Assembly: GCA_014879345.1 (NCBI GenBank)
Contig: JACSSI010000381.1
Span: 1-5,510 of the forward strand
Reading direction: 5' to 3'
Length of the DNA: 5,510 nt
Source of the DNA: Anaerolineae bacterium
Lineage (GTDB): Bacteria > Chloroflexota > Anaerolineae > Promineifilales > Promineifilaceae
Under the pieces are notes generated by a model, which was given only the letters and a program-made list of their open reading frames with translations, had not been told where the DNA came from and made no database searches. A program made the position numbers and the translations under genes. Shown here piece after piece: positions 1 through 4,710 of the stretch; the first letter of the stretch is position 1; every line of letters starts with the position of its first letter.

Positions 1-485
1 TGGCTGTAATCGACGGTTTCGCGCTTGGTTTCTTTGGTTTCCAGTTCAGCATTCACAAACTCGTTGAAGGTGACTTGCAAACGGGCGCGAATCGGTGTGC
101 CATCGCTTAAAAACATGATGAAGCGCTGGCTGGCGCGAGCCAATACGCATTTGAACGCCAATGATCCCCAACTGAACAGGAGGACGGGTGGGGCATGGGT
201 GGTGGCGTCTATGTTCATGAGATTGGTGATTTTGCTGGTCAGTTCGCGCACGTCTTGCCCGGCGCTGTTGAAGCCGTTGTGGGCTTCGTGGCTGTCTACG
301 AGCAGTTCCATTTCCAGGGTTTGCATGTTGCCCGCCACAAATTGCAGCAGGGGAGCGCGTAGGCCAGGGATTGCCATTTGGGCAAAGTTGTTGTCTCGAT
401 TGATGGTGTATTCTTCCGGATTGAACAATACCGGAATCTGGTCGTTGTTGACGGTATTGGTTAGGGTTGCTTTTTCCAGAGCCAT
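1..485 (-). CDS. CIS tube-family (Afp7/Pvc7-like) protein, N-terminal part; 3' end outside window
   Basis: This frame was read by hand from the ATG at 485-483 and stays open to the left edge, giving 161 residues of a longer protein. It starts MALEKATLTN and has an early FNPEEYTINRDNNF stretch, followed by VDSHEAHN and DVRELTSKI, then VLLFSWGSLAFKCVL and a final QVTFNEFV strand. The FNP.EY opening and the F.WG...F.C.L pattern are typical of the CIS tube N-terminal domain, known from Afp7/Pvc7 and often followed by a LysM module. In eCIS this protein is a tube-initiator or hub component linking the inner tube to the spike. The start lies 2 nt past the stop of the preceding gene. A GGGAG in that gene's last codons, about 9 nt upstream, serves as ribosome binding site. 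A LysM domain is expected beyond the edge but is not visible here. Confidence 0.85.
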   Translation of the reverse strand, partial: MALEKATLTNTVNNDQIPVLFNPEEYTINRDNNFAQMAIPGLRAPLLQFVAGNMQTLEMELLVDSHEAHNGFNSAGQDVRELTSKITNLMNIDATTHAPPVLLFSWGSLAFKCVLARASQRFIMFLSDGTPIRARLQVTFNEFVNAELETKETKRETVDYS

Positions 486-487
486 TT

Positions 488-1297
488 TTAGAATCTCCCG
501 GTGCGCTCGCGGTGGGCTTGCAGGCGGTATTCCAGTTTTTGCATCACTTCATCGGTGAGGCGGTTGATGTCAACGGCCGTTTCCATCATCATCCCTCTGC
601 TACCCATTTCCAGCCGTGATACCCCAAACGGGGCGGCTTGTTCCGGTGCAGCCTGTGTGTGGGTGGTGGACGGCGCTGTCTCCTGGGGAGCGGGTGCTGG
701 CTGGCGCAAAATGCGCGGCACTGCCTGGGTGGTTGTGGCTGAGGGGCGGGTGGGTAACGGCCGTTCCTGTTCCCTTTCTTCTCCATTTTCTGCCGCCGCC
801 ATTACCGCCCTGGTCTGACCAGAAAGCATGTCGAGCGGTTGATGCTGTTGGTTGAGCCGCTGTGTCAACATTTGCACGGTTGTTTGCTGTGCCATTTCGT
901 GTCGCTGCAAACGCTCCACAAGGGTGGTTGTGTGCCGTGTGTTTGGGGCAGGGCGTTTGGCTTGCCAGCCAGAATCATTTGCCGTGCCAGCGACTGCGCG
1001 GGTGGGTGTGGACGCTGGCGTGTTGTTGGTTTGCTGGACCAATACCAGATTCAGGCGCGGACGCAGTTGGTACTGGTTGAGATGGTGATGCTGATGCTGG
1101 TGGGTAACGGCCGTTTGTGCCATTCCCATCTCTAAAAACACCGGAGCCATACCCTGCCAGGCGGCCGTTCCCTGCGCATAGCGAGCCAAAATGCTGGCAG
1201 CGACGCGATCCCATCGTCCCATTTTGGGGAAACGAGAGAGTGATTTTGGGGAAACGGCCGTTTGCAAACGGCCCACGCTGGTCTGTAACTCATTCAT
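488..1297 (-). CDS. Low-complexity Q/P/T-rich eCIS protein with conserved-looking C-terminal helix (hypothetical)
   Basis: I do not recognise a named family for this 269-aa protein. A short N-terminal part (residues 1-60, with WDRVAASILARY) is followed by a His/Gln stretch (THQHQHHHLNQYQ, about 66-77). Next come a Gln-rich, probably helical segment (about 125-153), a disordered Pro/Ala/Thr/Gln linker (about 175-223), and a charged terminal helix (VDINRLTDEVMQKLEYRLQAHRERTGRF's first half begins at about 242). Similar L.DEV...LE.RL..ERER.GR endings occur on otherwise divergent proteins at this position in eCIS and phage-tail loci, so the tail may be a docking helix; this is family recall plus inference. 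The start ATG overlaps the preceding stop by 4 nt (ATGA), implying translational coupling. Four of the seven AACGGCCGTT palindromes in the window fall in this gene, read as TAV or RPL, so much of its linker may be repeat-derived. Confidence 0.75.
   Translation of the reverse strand: MNELQTSVGRLQTAVSPKSLSRFPKMGRWDRVAASILARYAQGTAAWQGMAPVFLEMGMAQTAVTHQHQHHHLNQYQLRPRLNLVLVQQTNNTPASTPTRAVAGTANDSGWQAKRPAPNTRHTTTLVERLQRHEMAQQTTVQMLTQRLNQQHQPLDMLSGQTRAVMAAAENGEEREQERPLPTRPSATTTQAVPRILRQPAPAPQETAPSTTHTQAAPEQAAPFGVSRLEMGSRGMMMETAVDINRLTDEVMQKLEYRLQAHRERTGRF
1221..1256. repeat. 14-nt direct repeat, 22-nt period, inside the linker gene
   Basis: ATTTTGGGGAAACG occurs at 1221-1234 and again at 1243-1256. 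The 22-nt period is not a multiple of three, so the two copies are read in different frames (SPK and RFPK in the minus-strand protein). The second copy runs directly into an AACGGCCGTT palindrome. This looks like a small duplication tolerated near the N-terminus of a poorly constrained protein. Confidence 0.7.
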
Positions 1298-1452
1298 TCG
1301 CTGTTCATCCGTCCATTGATCGCGGAAATTTGTTCAACCCACTGCCGCCGATCAGGGTGTTCCATCGTCATAATTTCGGCCTGGGGCCAGTGAAAGTGGT
1401 AGGCCACAAACGCTACCTCCTCAACCAACTGGTCGAGAGGGTAGCTTAGTAC
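1294..1452 (-). CDS. DUF6760-type small domain, probably translated by -1 frameshift from the chaperone gene
   Basis: This ORF was read by hand and is open from a TGA just upstream of the G-run to the TGA at 1296-1294. From the slip point it gives V-L-S followed by 49 residues: YPLDQLVEEVAFVAYHFHWP, then QAEIMTMEHPDRRQWVEQIS, then AINGRMNSE. The YPLD.L.EEVAF.AYHFHW and MEH.(D/E)RR.WV..I pattern is what I recall for DUF6760, a small protein of eCIS and phage-tail loci of unknown role. No ATG, GTG, TTG or CTG lies between the upstream in-frame stop and the conserved YPLD start. The first possible starts, TTG at 1428 and ATG near 1374, would cut into the domain. The frame is exactly -1 relative to the preceding gene. 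Expression as the C-terminal part of a roughly 172-aa fusion is therefore the simplest reading. Its stop overlaps the next gene's ATG. Confidence 0.75.
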   Translation of the reverse strand, partial: VLSYPLDQLVEEVAFVAYHFHWPQAEIMTMEHPDRRQWVEQISAINGRMNSE

Positions 1453-1473
1453 CCCCCCAGGGCGGGTACCTCC
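1412..1473 (-). promoter_or_regulatory. Predicted programmed -1 ribosomal frameshift signal
   Basis: Four elements line up on the minus-strand mRNA. (1) A Shine-Dalgarno-like GGAGG lies at 1473-1469. (2) After a 10-nt gap comes a run of seven G at 1458-1452, phased CT G GGG GGG in the chaperone frame, which fits the X XXY YYZ rule. (3) The chaperone stop TAA at 1448-1446 follows one codon later. (4) After a 6-nt spacer a stem-loop spans 1445-1412. Its lower stem is GCUACC with GGUAGC (6 bp), then one C/A mismatch, then eight pairs (two G-U), closed by the tetraloop AGUU. Internal SD, slippery heptamer, spacer and hairpin are the known parts of bacterial -1 signals such as dnaX. The -1 frame leads straight into the DUF6760 ORF. 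A single extra G in the true sequence would also join the frames. Confidence 0.72.
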
Positions 1474-1811
1474 AACTCAAAGCTTTGTTCACAATGAGGG
1501 CAGGTGATGGCAGAACGGCCGTTATCCAGTTGATTGATCTCGTTATATAAATTTTGCAGATAGGCCAGGTCTGTGGCATACAAATTCTCAATCACCTTGG
1601 GCGTTATCTGAGGCAAACTGCCCAGGCGCGTCACCACCCGTGACAGCAAAATGACCACCAGATAAGCGGGATTGTTTTTGACGCGCACATCGCGCAGCGG
1701 CAGAATCTCATCCGCCGCCGTCGCTCGGCGCATCACACCATCCCGGTGCATAGAACCATCCGCATCCACAAAGCCACACGGCAACGTAAACTCAAATTCC
1801 GTTTGAAACAT
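1446..1811 (-). CDS. Phage tail assembly chaperone-like protein of the eCIS
   Basis: This 121-aa protein begins MFQTEFEFTLPCGFVDADGS and continues with HRDGVMRRATAADEI, a helical NPAYLVVILLSRVVTRLG and VIENLYATDLAYLQNLYNEIN. This resembles the tail assembly protein family that includes P2 gpE and Mu gp41. It is found next to sheath and tube genes, where the product is thought to keep tail subunits competent for assembly. A CPHC pair at residues 104-107 followed by FELEV looks like half a zinc ribbon. The ATG at 1811 has GAGG 7 nt upstream. The C-terminus (PALGGY) is encoded by the G-run, so a -1 slip there would replace the final Tyr and stop with the DUF6760 domain. Phage relatives (lambda G/GT, P2 E/E') use the same logic. 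The family call is moderately sure; the function is inferred from it. Confidence 0.8.
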   Translation of the reverse strand: MFQTEFEFTLPCGFVDADGSMHRDGVMRRATAADEILPLRDVRVKNNPAYLVVILLSRVVTRLGSLPQITPKVIENLYATDLAYLQNLYNEINQLDNGRSAITCPHCEQSFELEVPALGGY

Positions 1812-1823
1812 AGTTCTTCCTCT

Positions 1824-1839
1824 TGGGAATGAGTTCCCA
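1824..1839. repeat. Short inverted repeat upstream of the chaperone gene
   Basis: TGGGAA at 1824-1829 and TTCCCA at 1834-1839 form a 6-bp stem with a 4-nt loop, just upstream of the chaperone gene's ribosome binding site (GAGG at 1822-1819). In the mRNA it could affect initiation of the chaperone gene. It is short and may be incidental. Confidence 0.35.
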
Positions 1840-1867
1840 GTTTGAGTACAGAAAGTACGCTCTTTTA

Positions 1868-1937
1868 CCCCTCTCCCCCAAGGGGCGAGGGAGCCAGGCC
1901 GATCCCCTCTCCCTTTGGGGGAGGGTTAGGGTGGGGG
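1868..1937. repeat. C/G-rich double-hairpin repeat element downstream of the tail tube gene
   Basis: Two hairpins lie in tandem between the tube stop and the chaperone gene. The first pairs the C-rich arm at about 1869-1879 with the G-rich arm at 1882-1891. The second pairs 1905-1913 with 1917-1925 around a TTT loop and is followed by TTAGGGTGGGGG. A related element lies on the other side of the tube gene; both share GAGGGAGCC followed a few bases later by CCCCTCTC. Such CCCTCTCCC/GGGAGAGGG units are widespread REP-like repeats in bacteria. Here the element could protect the tube mRNA 3' end or partly terminate transcription. No U-run follows on the transcript, so a classical intrinsic terminator is not supported. 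Confidence 0.7.
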
Positions 1938-1944
1938 CTAAAAC

Positions 1945-2379
1945 TTAATCCAGTTGCAGCCCTTCATGAGCCAGTTCCAGCGTCTCAATCGCCACTTCAT
2001 TGCCTTCGGCATTGAATTCCGGGGCTGTGTATTTGGTCGGCCAGCCTGAGCGGAAATTCCACCGCTTTAGCTCTGTGCCATCCCGTCCCAGCAAAATGAC
2101 AGAGCCATCGCGCCGGTCGGGCGTGCCTTGCACAATATTTTTGTGCCAGTCATACAAGTCGGTATTGTCGGTGACGCCGCGTTTGAGCGAGATATTGCTA
2201 AACGAGGTGCGTCCCATGAGCTTGCGGGTTGTCATGTTTTCGCCACCCTGGCGGTATTCCACCACTTCTACCGTGCTATCCAGGCCGCTCACTTCCTGAA
2301 AGGCGGCAATGTTCAAACCGTCCACTTCCACCAAAAAGTTGTAACTGAAAAAAGGATCGTTTCGATCTCCTGTTGCCAT
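1945..2379 (-). CDS. Contractile injection system tail tube protein (gp19/Pvc1-like)
   Basis: This 144-aa protein polymerises into the inner tube through which cargo is ejected when the sheath contracts. It begins MATGDRNDPFFSYNFLVEVDG, with AAFQEVSGLDSTVEVVEYRQGG at about 26-46, KLMGRTSFSNISLKRGVT at 53-70, a LYDWH helix at 75-79 and WNFRSGWPTKYTAPEFNAEGNEVAIETLELAHEGL at the end. The F.V...G.....F.EVSGL....E...YR.G opening and the ...NEVAIETLELAHEGL ending mark the T4 gp19-like tube family of eCIS, and the length is normal for it. The ATG at 2379 is preceded by AGGAG with a 7-nt spacer. It sits downstream of the sheath gene and is flanked on both sides by hairpin repeats. Only one tube gene is seen; PVC-type loci carry additional tube paralogues elsewhere. 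Confidence 0.95.
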   Translation of the reverse strand: MATGDRNDPFFSYNFLVEVDGLNIAAFQEVSGLDSTVEVVEYRQGGENMTTRKLMGRTSFSNISLKRGVTDNTDLYDWHKNIVQGTPDRRDGSVILLGRDGTELKRWNFRSGWPTKYTAPEFNAEGNEVAIETLELAHEGLQLD

Positions 2380-2406
2380 GATTTATCTCCTGATTTAAAG
2401 ATATTT

Positions 2407-2482
2407 CCCCTCTCCCCAGCCCTCTCCCAGAGGGAGAGGGAGCCTGTCTTCCCCTCTCTTTGGGAGGGGATTGAGGGGAGGG
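2407..2482. repeat. C/G-rich double-hairpin repeat element between sheath and tube genes
   Basis: The first hairpin is a perfect 9-bp stem, CCCTCTCCC at 2420-2428 with GGGAGAGGG at 2432-2440 and loop AGA. The second pairs 2451-2458 with 2462-2469 (one G-T) around a TTT loop. Two flanking G-rich and C-rich tracts (about 2407-2417 and 2473-2482) could pair over the whole element. It is the partner of the element at 1868-1937. The sheath stop lies only 3 nt upstream on the transcript, and the tube ribosome binding site lies just downstream, so it may act as a processing or attenuation point between the two genes. No promoter was identified in this 106-bp gap. Confidence 0.7.
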
Positions 2483-2485
2483 ACA

Positions 2486-3649
2486 TTAGCTGCTGGCAGA
2501 ACTCGTGAGCTGCGCAATGCGGAATATGACAAATTCAGCCGGTTTGACGATAGCCACGCCGATTTCGGTGATGACCATGCCTGCTTCGCGCACTTCAGGC
2601 GGATTGGTGGTCTCGTCACAGCGCACGTAGAAGGCTTCTTCCGGTGTCGTGCCGAACAGGGCCCCATCGCGCCACACATTGGTGAGAAAGCTGCCCACCG
2701 AGCGTCGAATACGCGCCCATAGCGGCGGCGAATTGGGTTCAAAGACGGCAAATTGGGTGCCTTCGTCAATGGATTCGCGTAAAAAATTCATGAGACGGCG
2801 CACATTGATGTATCTGAATTCGCCATTAGCTTGTCCGCCCAGGGTGCGTGCGCCCCACACCTTGATGTTGCCATCAAAGCCGCGAATGACATTGATGCCA
2901 TCTGGATTGAGGCCAGCCTGTTCGTTGCGGGAAACCAGATATTCCAGACCCAATGCGCCGCGCACATTTTCATTTGCCGGGGCTTTGTGTACACCGCGCT
3001 CTGCGTCTACCCGGGCATAGATGCCAGCCATGTGGCCGCTGGTATGCACGTAAATGAGGGCATCGGTAATGGGGTCATATACCTGGATGCGCGGGAAGTA
3101 CATGGCGGCGTAATCGCTGTCGCCGACTGTGCCTTGAATGGCTCCCACCGTGATAGTGGTGGTTATTTGTCCATCTAAAATGGCAAAGCGGTCTTGCATG
3201 TTCTCGCAGTGACCGGTGATTTCGGTCTGGGCGGCGGCTGCCAAAGCGCCGGGGACGGCGACGATGGCAATCTCATCAATCGCCTCGAACTGCTGCAAGC
3301 CATCACGCACGTTGTTGGTATTGGCGATGTCGGCAATGCGGTTGACCCAGACACGGGTGCCGCCATTGTTGAAAAAGCCATAAACGGCGTGAGCCAGGGT
3401 GGCGTTGGCCGCCTGAAAATCACCAAAGCGGGTCTTGAATTGATCCCAACTGGTGATTAACGTGGGTACGCCGGCTGCCACCACGGTGTAACGGGTGGTG
3501 TCGCTTCCTGGCAGCAGGGGCATTTGAAACGTAACGTTTGTGGTGTCAACGACGCCCAGAAAGCCAGCCGTGCTTGTACCCACGCCGGAAATGGGTGGGG
3601 TTCCAGGAACTTCTTCTACATAGACGCCAGGTGCAAAATATTGGGGCAT
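2486..3649 (-). CDS. Contractile tail sheath protein
   Basis: This 387-aa protein forms the outer sheath that contracts to drive the tube into a target. The N-terminus APGVYVEEVPGTPPISGVGT, followed by STAGFLGVV, is the classic sheath opening. The middle carries TSWDQFKTRFGDF (66-78), LAHAVYGFFNNGG (85-97) and the GH.AGIYARVDAERGVHKAPANE region (205-227). The C-terminal domain has GFDGNIKVWGARTL (257-270), RYINVRRLMNFLRESI (279-294), FEPNSPPLW (303-311), VWRDGALFGTTPEEAFYVRCD (325-345) and a final strand IVKPAEFVIFRIAQ. The length suits a compact single-sheath eCIS; Afp and PVC have several sheath paralogues, but only one is seen here. An unusually strong ribosome binding site, AAGGAGGT at 3662-3655, sits 5-6 nt before the ATG and follows the cap gene stop directly, consistent with high output. 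Confidence 0.97.
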   Translation of the reverse strand: MPQYFAPGVYVEEVPGTPPISGVGTSTAGFLGVVDTTNVTFQMPLLPGSDTTRYTVVAAGVPTLITSWDQFKTRFGDFQAANATLAHAVYGFFNNGGTRVWVNRIADIANTNNVRDGLQQFEAIDEIAIVAVPGALAAAAQTEITGHCENMQDRFAILDGQITTTITVGAIQGTVGDSDYAAMYFPRIQVYDPITDALIYVHTSGHMAGIYARVDAERGVHKAPANENVRGALGLEYLVSRNEQAGLNPDGINVIRGFDGNIKVWGARTLGGQANGEFRYINVRRLMNFLRESIDEGTQFAVFEPNSPPLWARIRRSVGSFLTNVWRDGALFGTTPEEAFYVRCDETTNPPEVREAGMVITEIGVAIVKPAEFVIFRIAQLTSSASS

Positions 3650-3665
3650 GTGTTACCTCCTTCCT

Positions 3666-4571
3666 TTAAGGAACGATTGTGACATCGTAACCGTTCATAA
3701 CGGCCGTTGGCACGGTGACTGCCTGATCCACTGTGGTGGCACCGATGGTGGTGCGCAGGGTGTAATTGCCAGTGGGAATCATGGTCAGGGTGAAACGGCC
3801 GTTTTCATCAGTTACGGTTTCTAAGACCAACTCAACAAGGGACACATCTGCGCCAGAAATGGCGGTCAGCGTATTGGCATCGCGCACTGTTCCGGCAATT
3901 TGGAACCAGATTTGCTGTGTCCCGGGCAAATCGATTGCTTCTAAACGAATCTGCTTGGTAATAACCAGCGGCCCCACAATTTCTGGCAGCAGCAGCACTG
4001 GCAGCGTCACCACCACATAAATGACTGGTTTCCAGCGTGCCTCCACATCCATGCCGCCCCAAAACTCCGACAACTTGCCAAAGCCATCAGCAGGCGCAAC
4101 ATCTGTTGGCAAATCGGCCGTGCGAATCAGCTCCGGTACGGCCGCCAGTTGGGGCGATGCGGGGGCATAAATGCGCGAAGCATTCAGGGGGGCATGTTGC
4201 ATCAGCACCGCCAGCGTCTCATACAGCAGCGCGTGTTCATCAAGCGTCGGTTCTGTGGCTGGTGTCAACGAGGCTGGACTCCAGGCTGAAATAACAAAAT
4301 GGCAGTCGATGCGGTTGGGCGCGGTTTGCTCAGACACCGTGCCATTGTCCACGCTGCGGGTGCGGGCATTGGAGCGCAGCCGTCGATTTTCACGCAGGTC
4401 GAACAGGTAAATATTGAGCGCGTTGGCCGGTAAACCACCCACCGTCAATGTGGAAACATACGTGCGCCAGTCATCGTCTGGTGGTTGAAAGCGAATCTGG
4501 CTTTCGTCGCTCAACTGGGTCACTTGGCTTAGTAGTAAATCGCGTAACAGCGTATCTAAAAAATGAATCAT
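3666..4571 (-). CDS. Tail-cap protein: Pvc16/DUF4255 N-terminal domain plus carboxypeptidase-regulatory-like domain
   Basis: This 301-aa protein has two parts. Residues 1 to about 205 match the DUF4255 (Pvc16 N-terminal) family: MIHFLDTLLRDLLL, then IRFQPPDD, LNIYLFDLRENRRLRSN (52-68), RIDCHFVISAW (87-97), DEHALLYETLAVLMQ (111-125) and a WKPVIYVVVTLPV strand. In Afp/PVC the family caps and terminates the tube at the end away from the baseplate. Residues from about 224 (IAGTVRDANTLTAISGADV, then TVTDENGRFTLTMIPTGNYTL) fit a carboxypeptidase-regulatory-like beta-sandwich. Such modules fold independently and may decorate the particle end or mediate contacts; no catalytic residues are implied. 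The ATG at 4571 has AGGTG 5 nt upstream. The sheath gene follows after 16 nt, so the two are almost surely co-transcribed. A hydrophobic stretch near 185-204 looks like core strands, not a membrane helix. Confidence 0.9.
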   Translation of the reverse strand: MIHFLDTLLRDLLLSQVTQLSDESQIRFQPPDDDWRTYVSTLTVGGLPANALNIYLFDLRENRRLRSNARTRSVDNGTVSEQTAPNRIDCHFVISAWSPASLTPATEPTLDEHALLYETLAVLMQHAPLNASRIYAPASPQLAAVPELIRTADLPTDVAPADGFGKLSEFWGGMDVEARWKPVIYVVVTLPVLLLPEIVGPLVITKQIRLEAIDLPGTQQIWFQIAGTVRDANTLTAISGADVSLVELVLETVTDENGRFTLTMIPTGNYTLRTTIGATTVDQAVTVPTAVMNGYDVTIVP

Positions 4572-4603
4572 GCCGACACCTATTCGTAATTGTTCGGTCT
4601 CTC

Positions 4604-4700
4604 AAGACCTGACAGGTTTATAAATGCTCTGGTCTGTAAAGCTAATATGCTATGAAAAGGTGACTAGCCAACAGGGTGTCGAGTAAACCTGTCAGGTCTT
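4604..4700. repeat. 97-bp element with perfect 17-bp terminal inverted repeats
   Basis: AAGACCTGACAGGTTTA at 4604-4620 is the exact reverse complement of 4684-4700, separated by 63 bp without an ORF. Each arm is itself a near-palindrome (ACCTG-A-CAGGT). It fills most of the 139-bp gap between the OmpA-like and cap genes. It could be a miniature inverted-repeat element, a REP-type pair or a large cruciform/hairpin. No target-site duplication is evident at its edges, and no T-run follows either arm, so a simple intrinsic terminator is not supported. I recall ACCTGTCAGGT-type repeats as common in Chloroflexota genomes, but that needs a genome search. Confidence 0.75.
4617..4645 (-). promoter_or_regulatory. 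Possible weak promoter for the cap-sheath-tube operon
   Basis: On the minus strand TTAGCT (4645-4640) and TATAAA (4622-4617) are separated by 17 nt. The -10 is good, but the -35 matches only three of six consensus bases. It lies inside the 97-bp inverted-repeat element, about 46 nt upstream of the cap gene start. This is pattern matching in AT-richer DNA and is not strong evidence. Confidence 0.25.
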
Positions 4701-4710
4701 ACGGTTGCAC

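Larger units (their letters stand above)
572..3803. repeat. Dispersed palindrome AACGGCCGTT, seven exact copies
   Basis: Exact copies start at 572, 756, 1106, 1253, 1514, 3699 and 3794. Shortened relatives (cggccg core) lie near 1162, 4114, 4139, 4764, 4969 and 5002. Chance expectation for a given 10-mer in this length is well below one. All exact copies are inside coding regions and are read in different frames: as TAV (linker and cap genes), NGR (chaperone, cap) or RPL (linker). Two copies in the linker gene sit in a longer 17-nt direct repeat (749-765 and 1099-1115). This behaves like HIP1-type highly iterated palindromes. Its function is unknown; it may be a methylation or uptake site or a neutral genome signature. 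Confidence 0.8.

Noticed and set aside
25..558. Plus-strand ORF of 177 codons
   Set aside because: It lies opposite the Afp7-like gene and the end of the linker gene, has no domain pattern, and its product looks like out-of-frame translation. The minus frame gives a recognisable CIS tube protein.
749..1115. Repeats as a CRISPR array
   Set aside because: The two 17-nt copies are about 350 bp apart inside a gene, with no regular spacing and no spacers.
1452..1458. Homopolymer sequencing error explaining the chaperone/DUF6760 frame break
   Set aside because: It cannot be excluded, since one extra G would fuse the frames. The in-phase heptamer, upstream GGAGG and well-placed hairpin together make a real frameshift site the better reading.
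1868..1937. Rho-independent terminator after the tube gene
   Set aside because: Strong hairpins are present but no U-run follows them on the minus-strand transcript, and the next gene belongs to the same functional set.
2128..2508. Plus-strand ORF of 126 codons across the tube start and hairpin repeat
   Set aside because: It is antisense to a confidently identified tube gene, and part of its protein is just the C/G-rich repeat translated.
2395..2769. Minus-strand ORF overlapping the sheath 3' end and the repeat
   Set aside because: It is in another frame of the sheath gene, with a composition typical of a shadow frame (its PLPLGEGWGEG stretch comes from the hairpin repeat).
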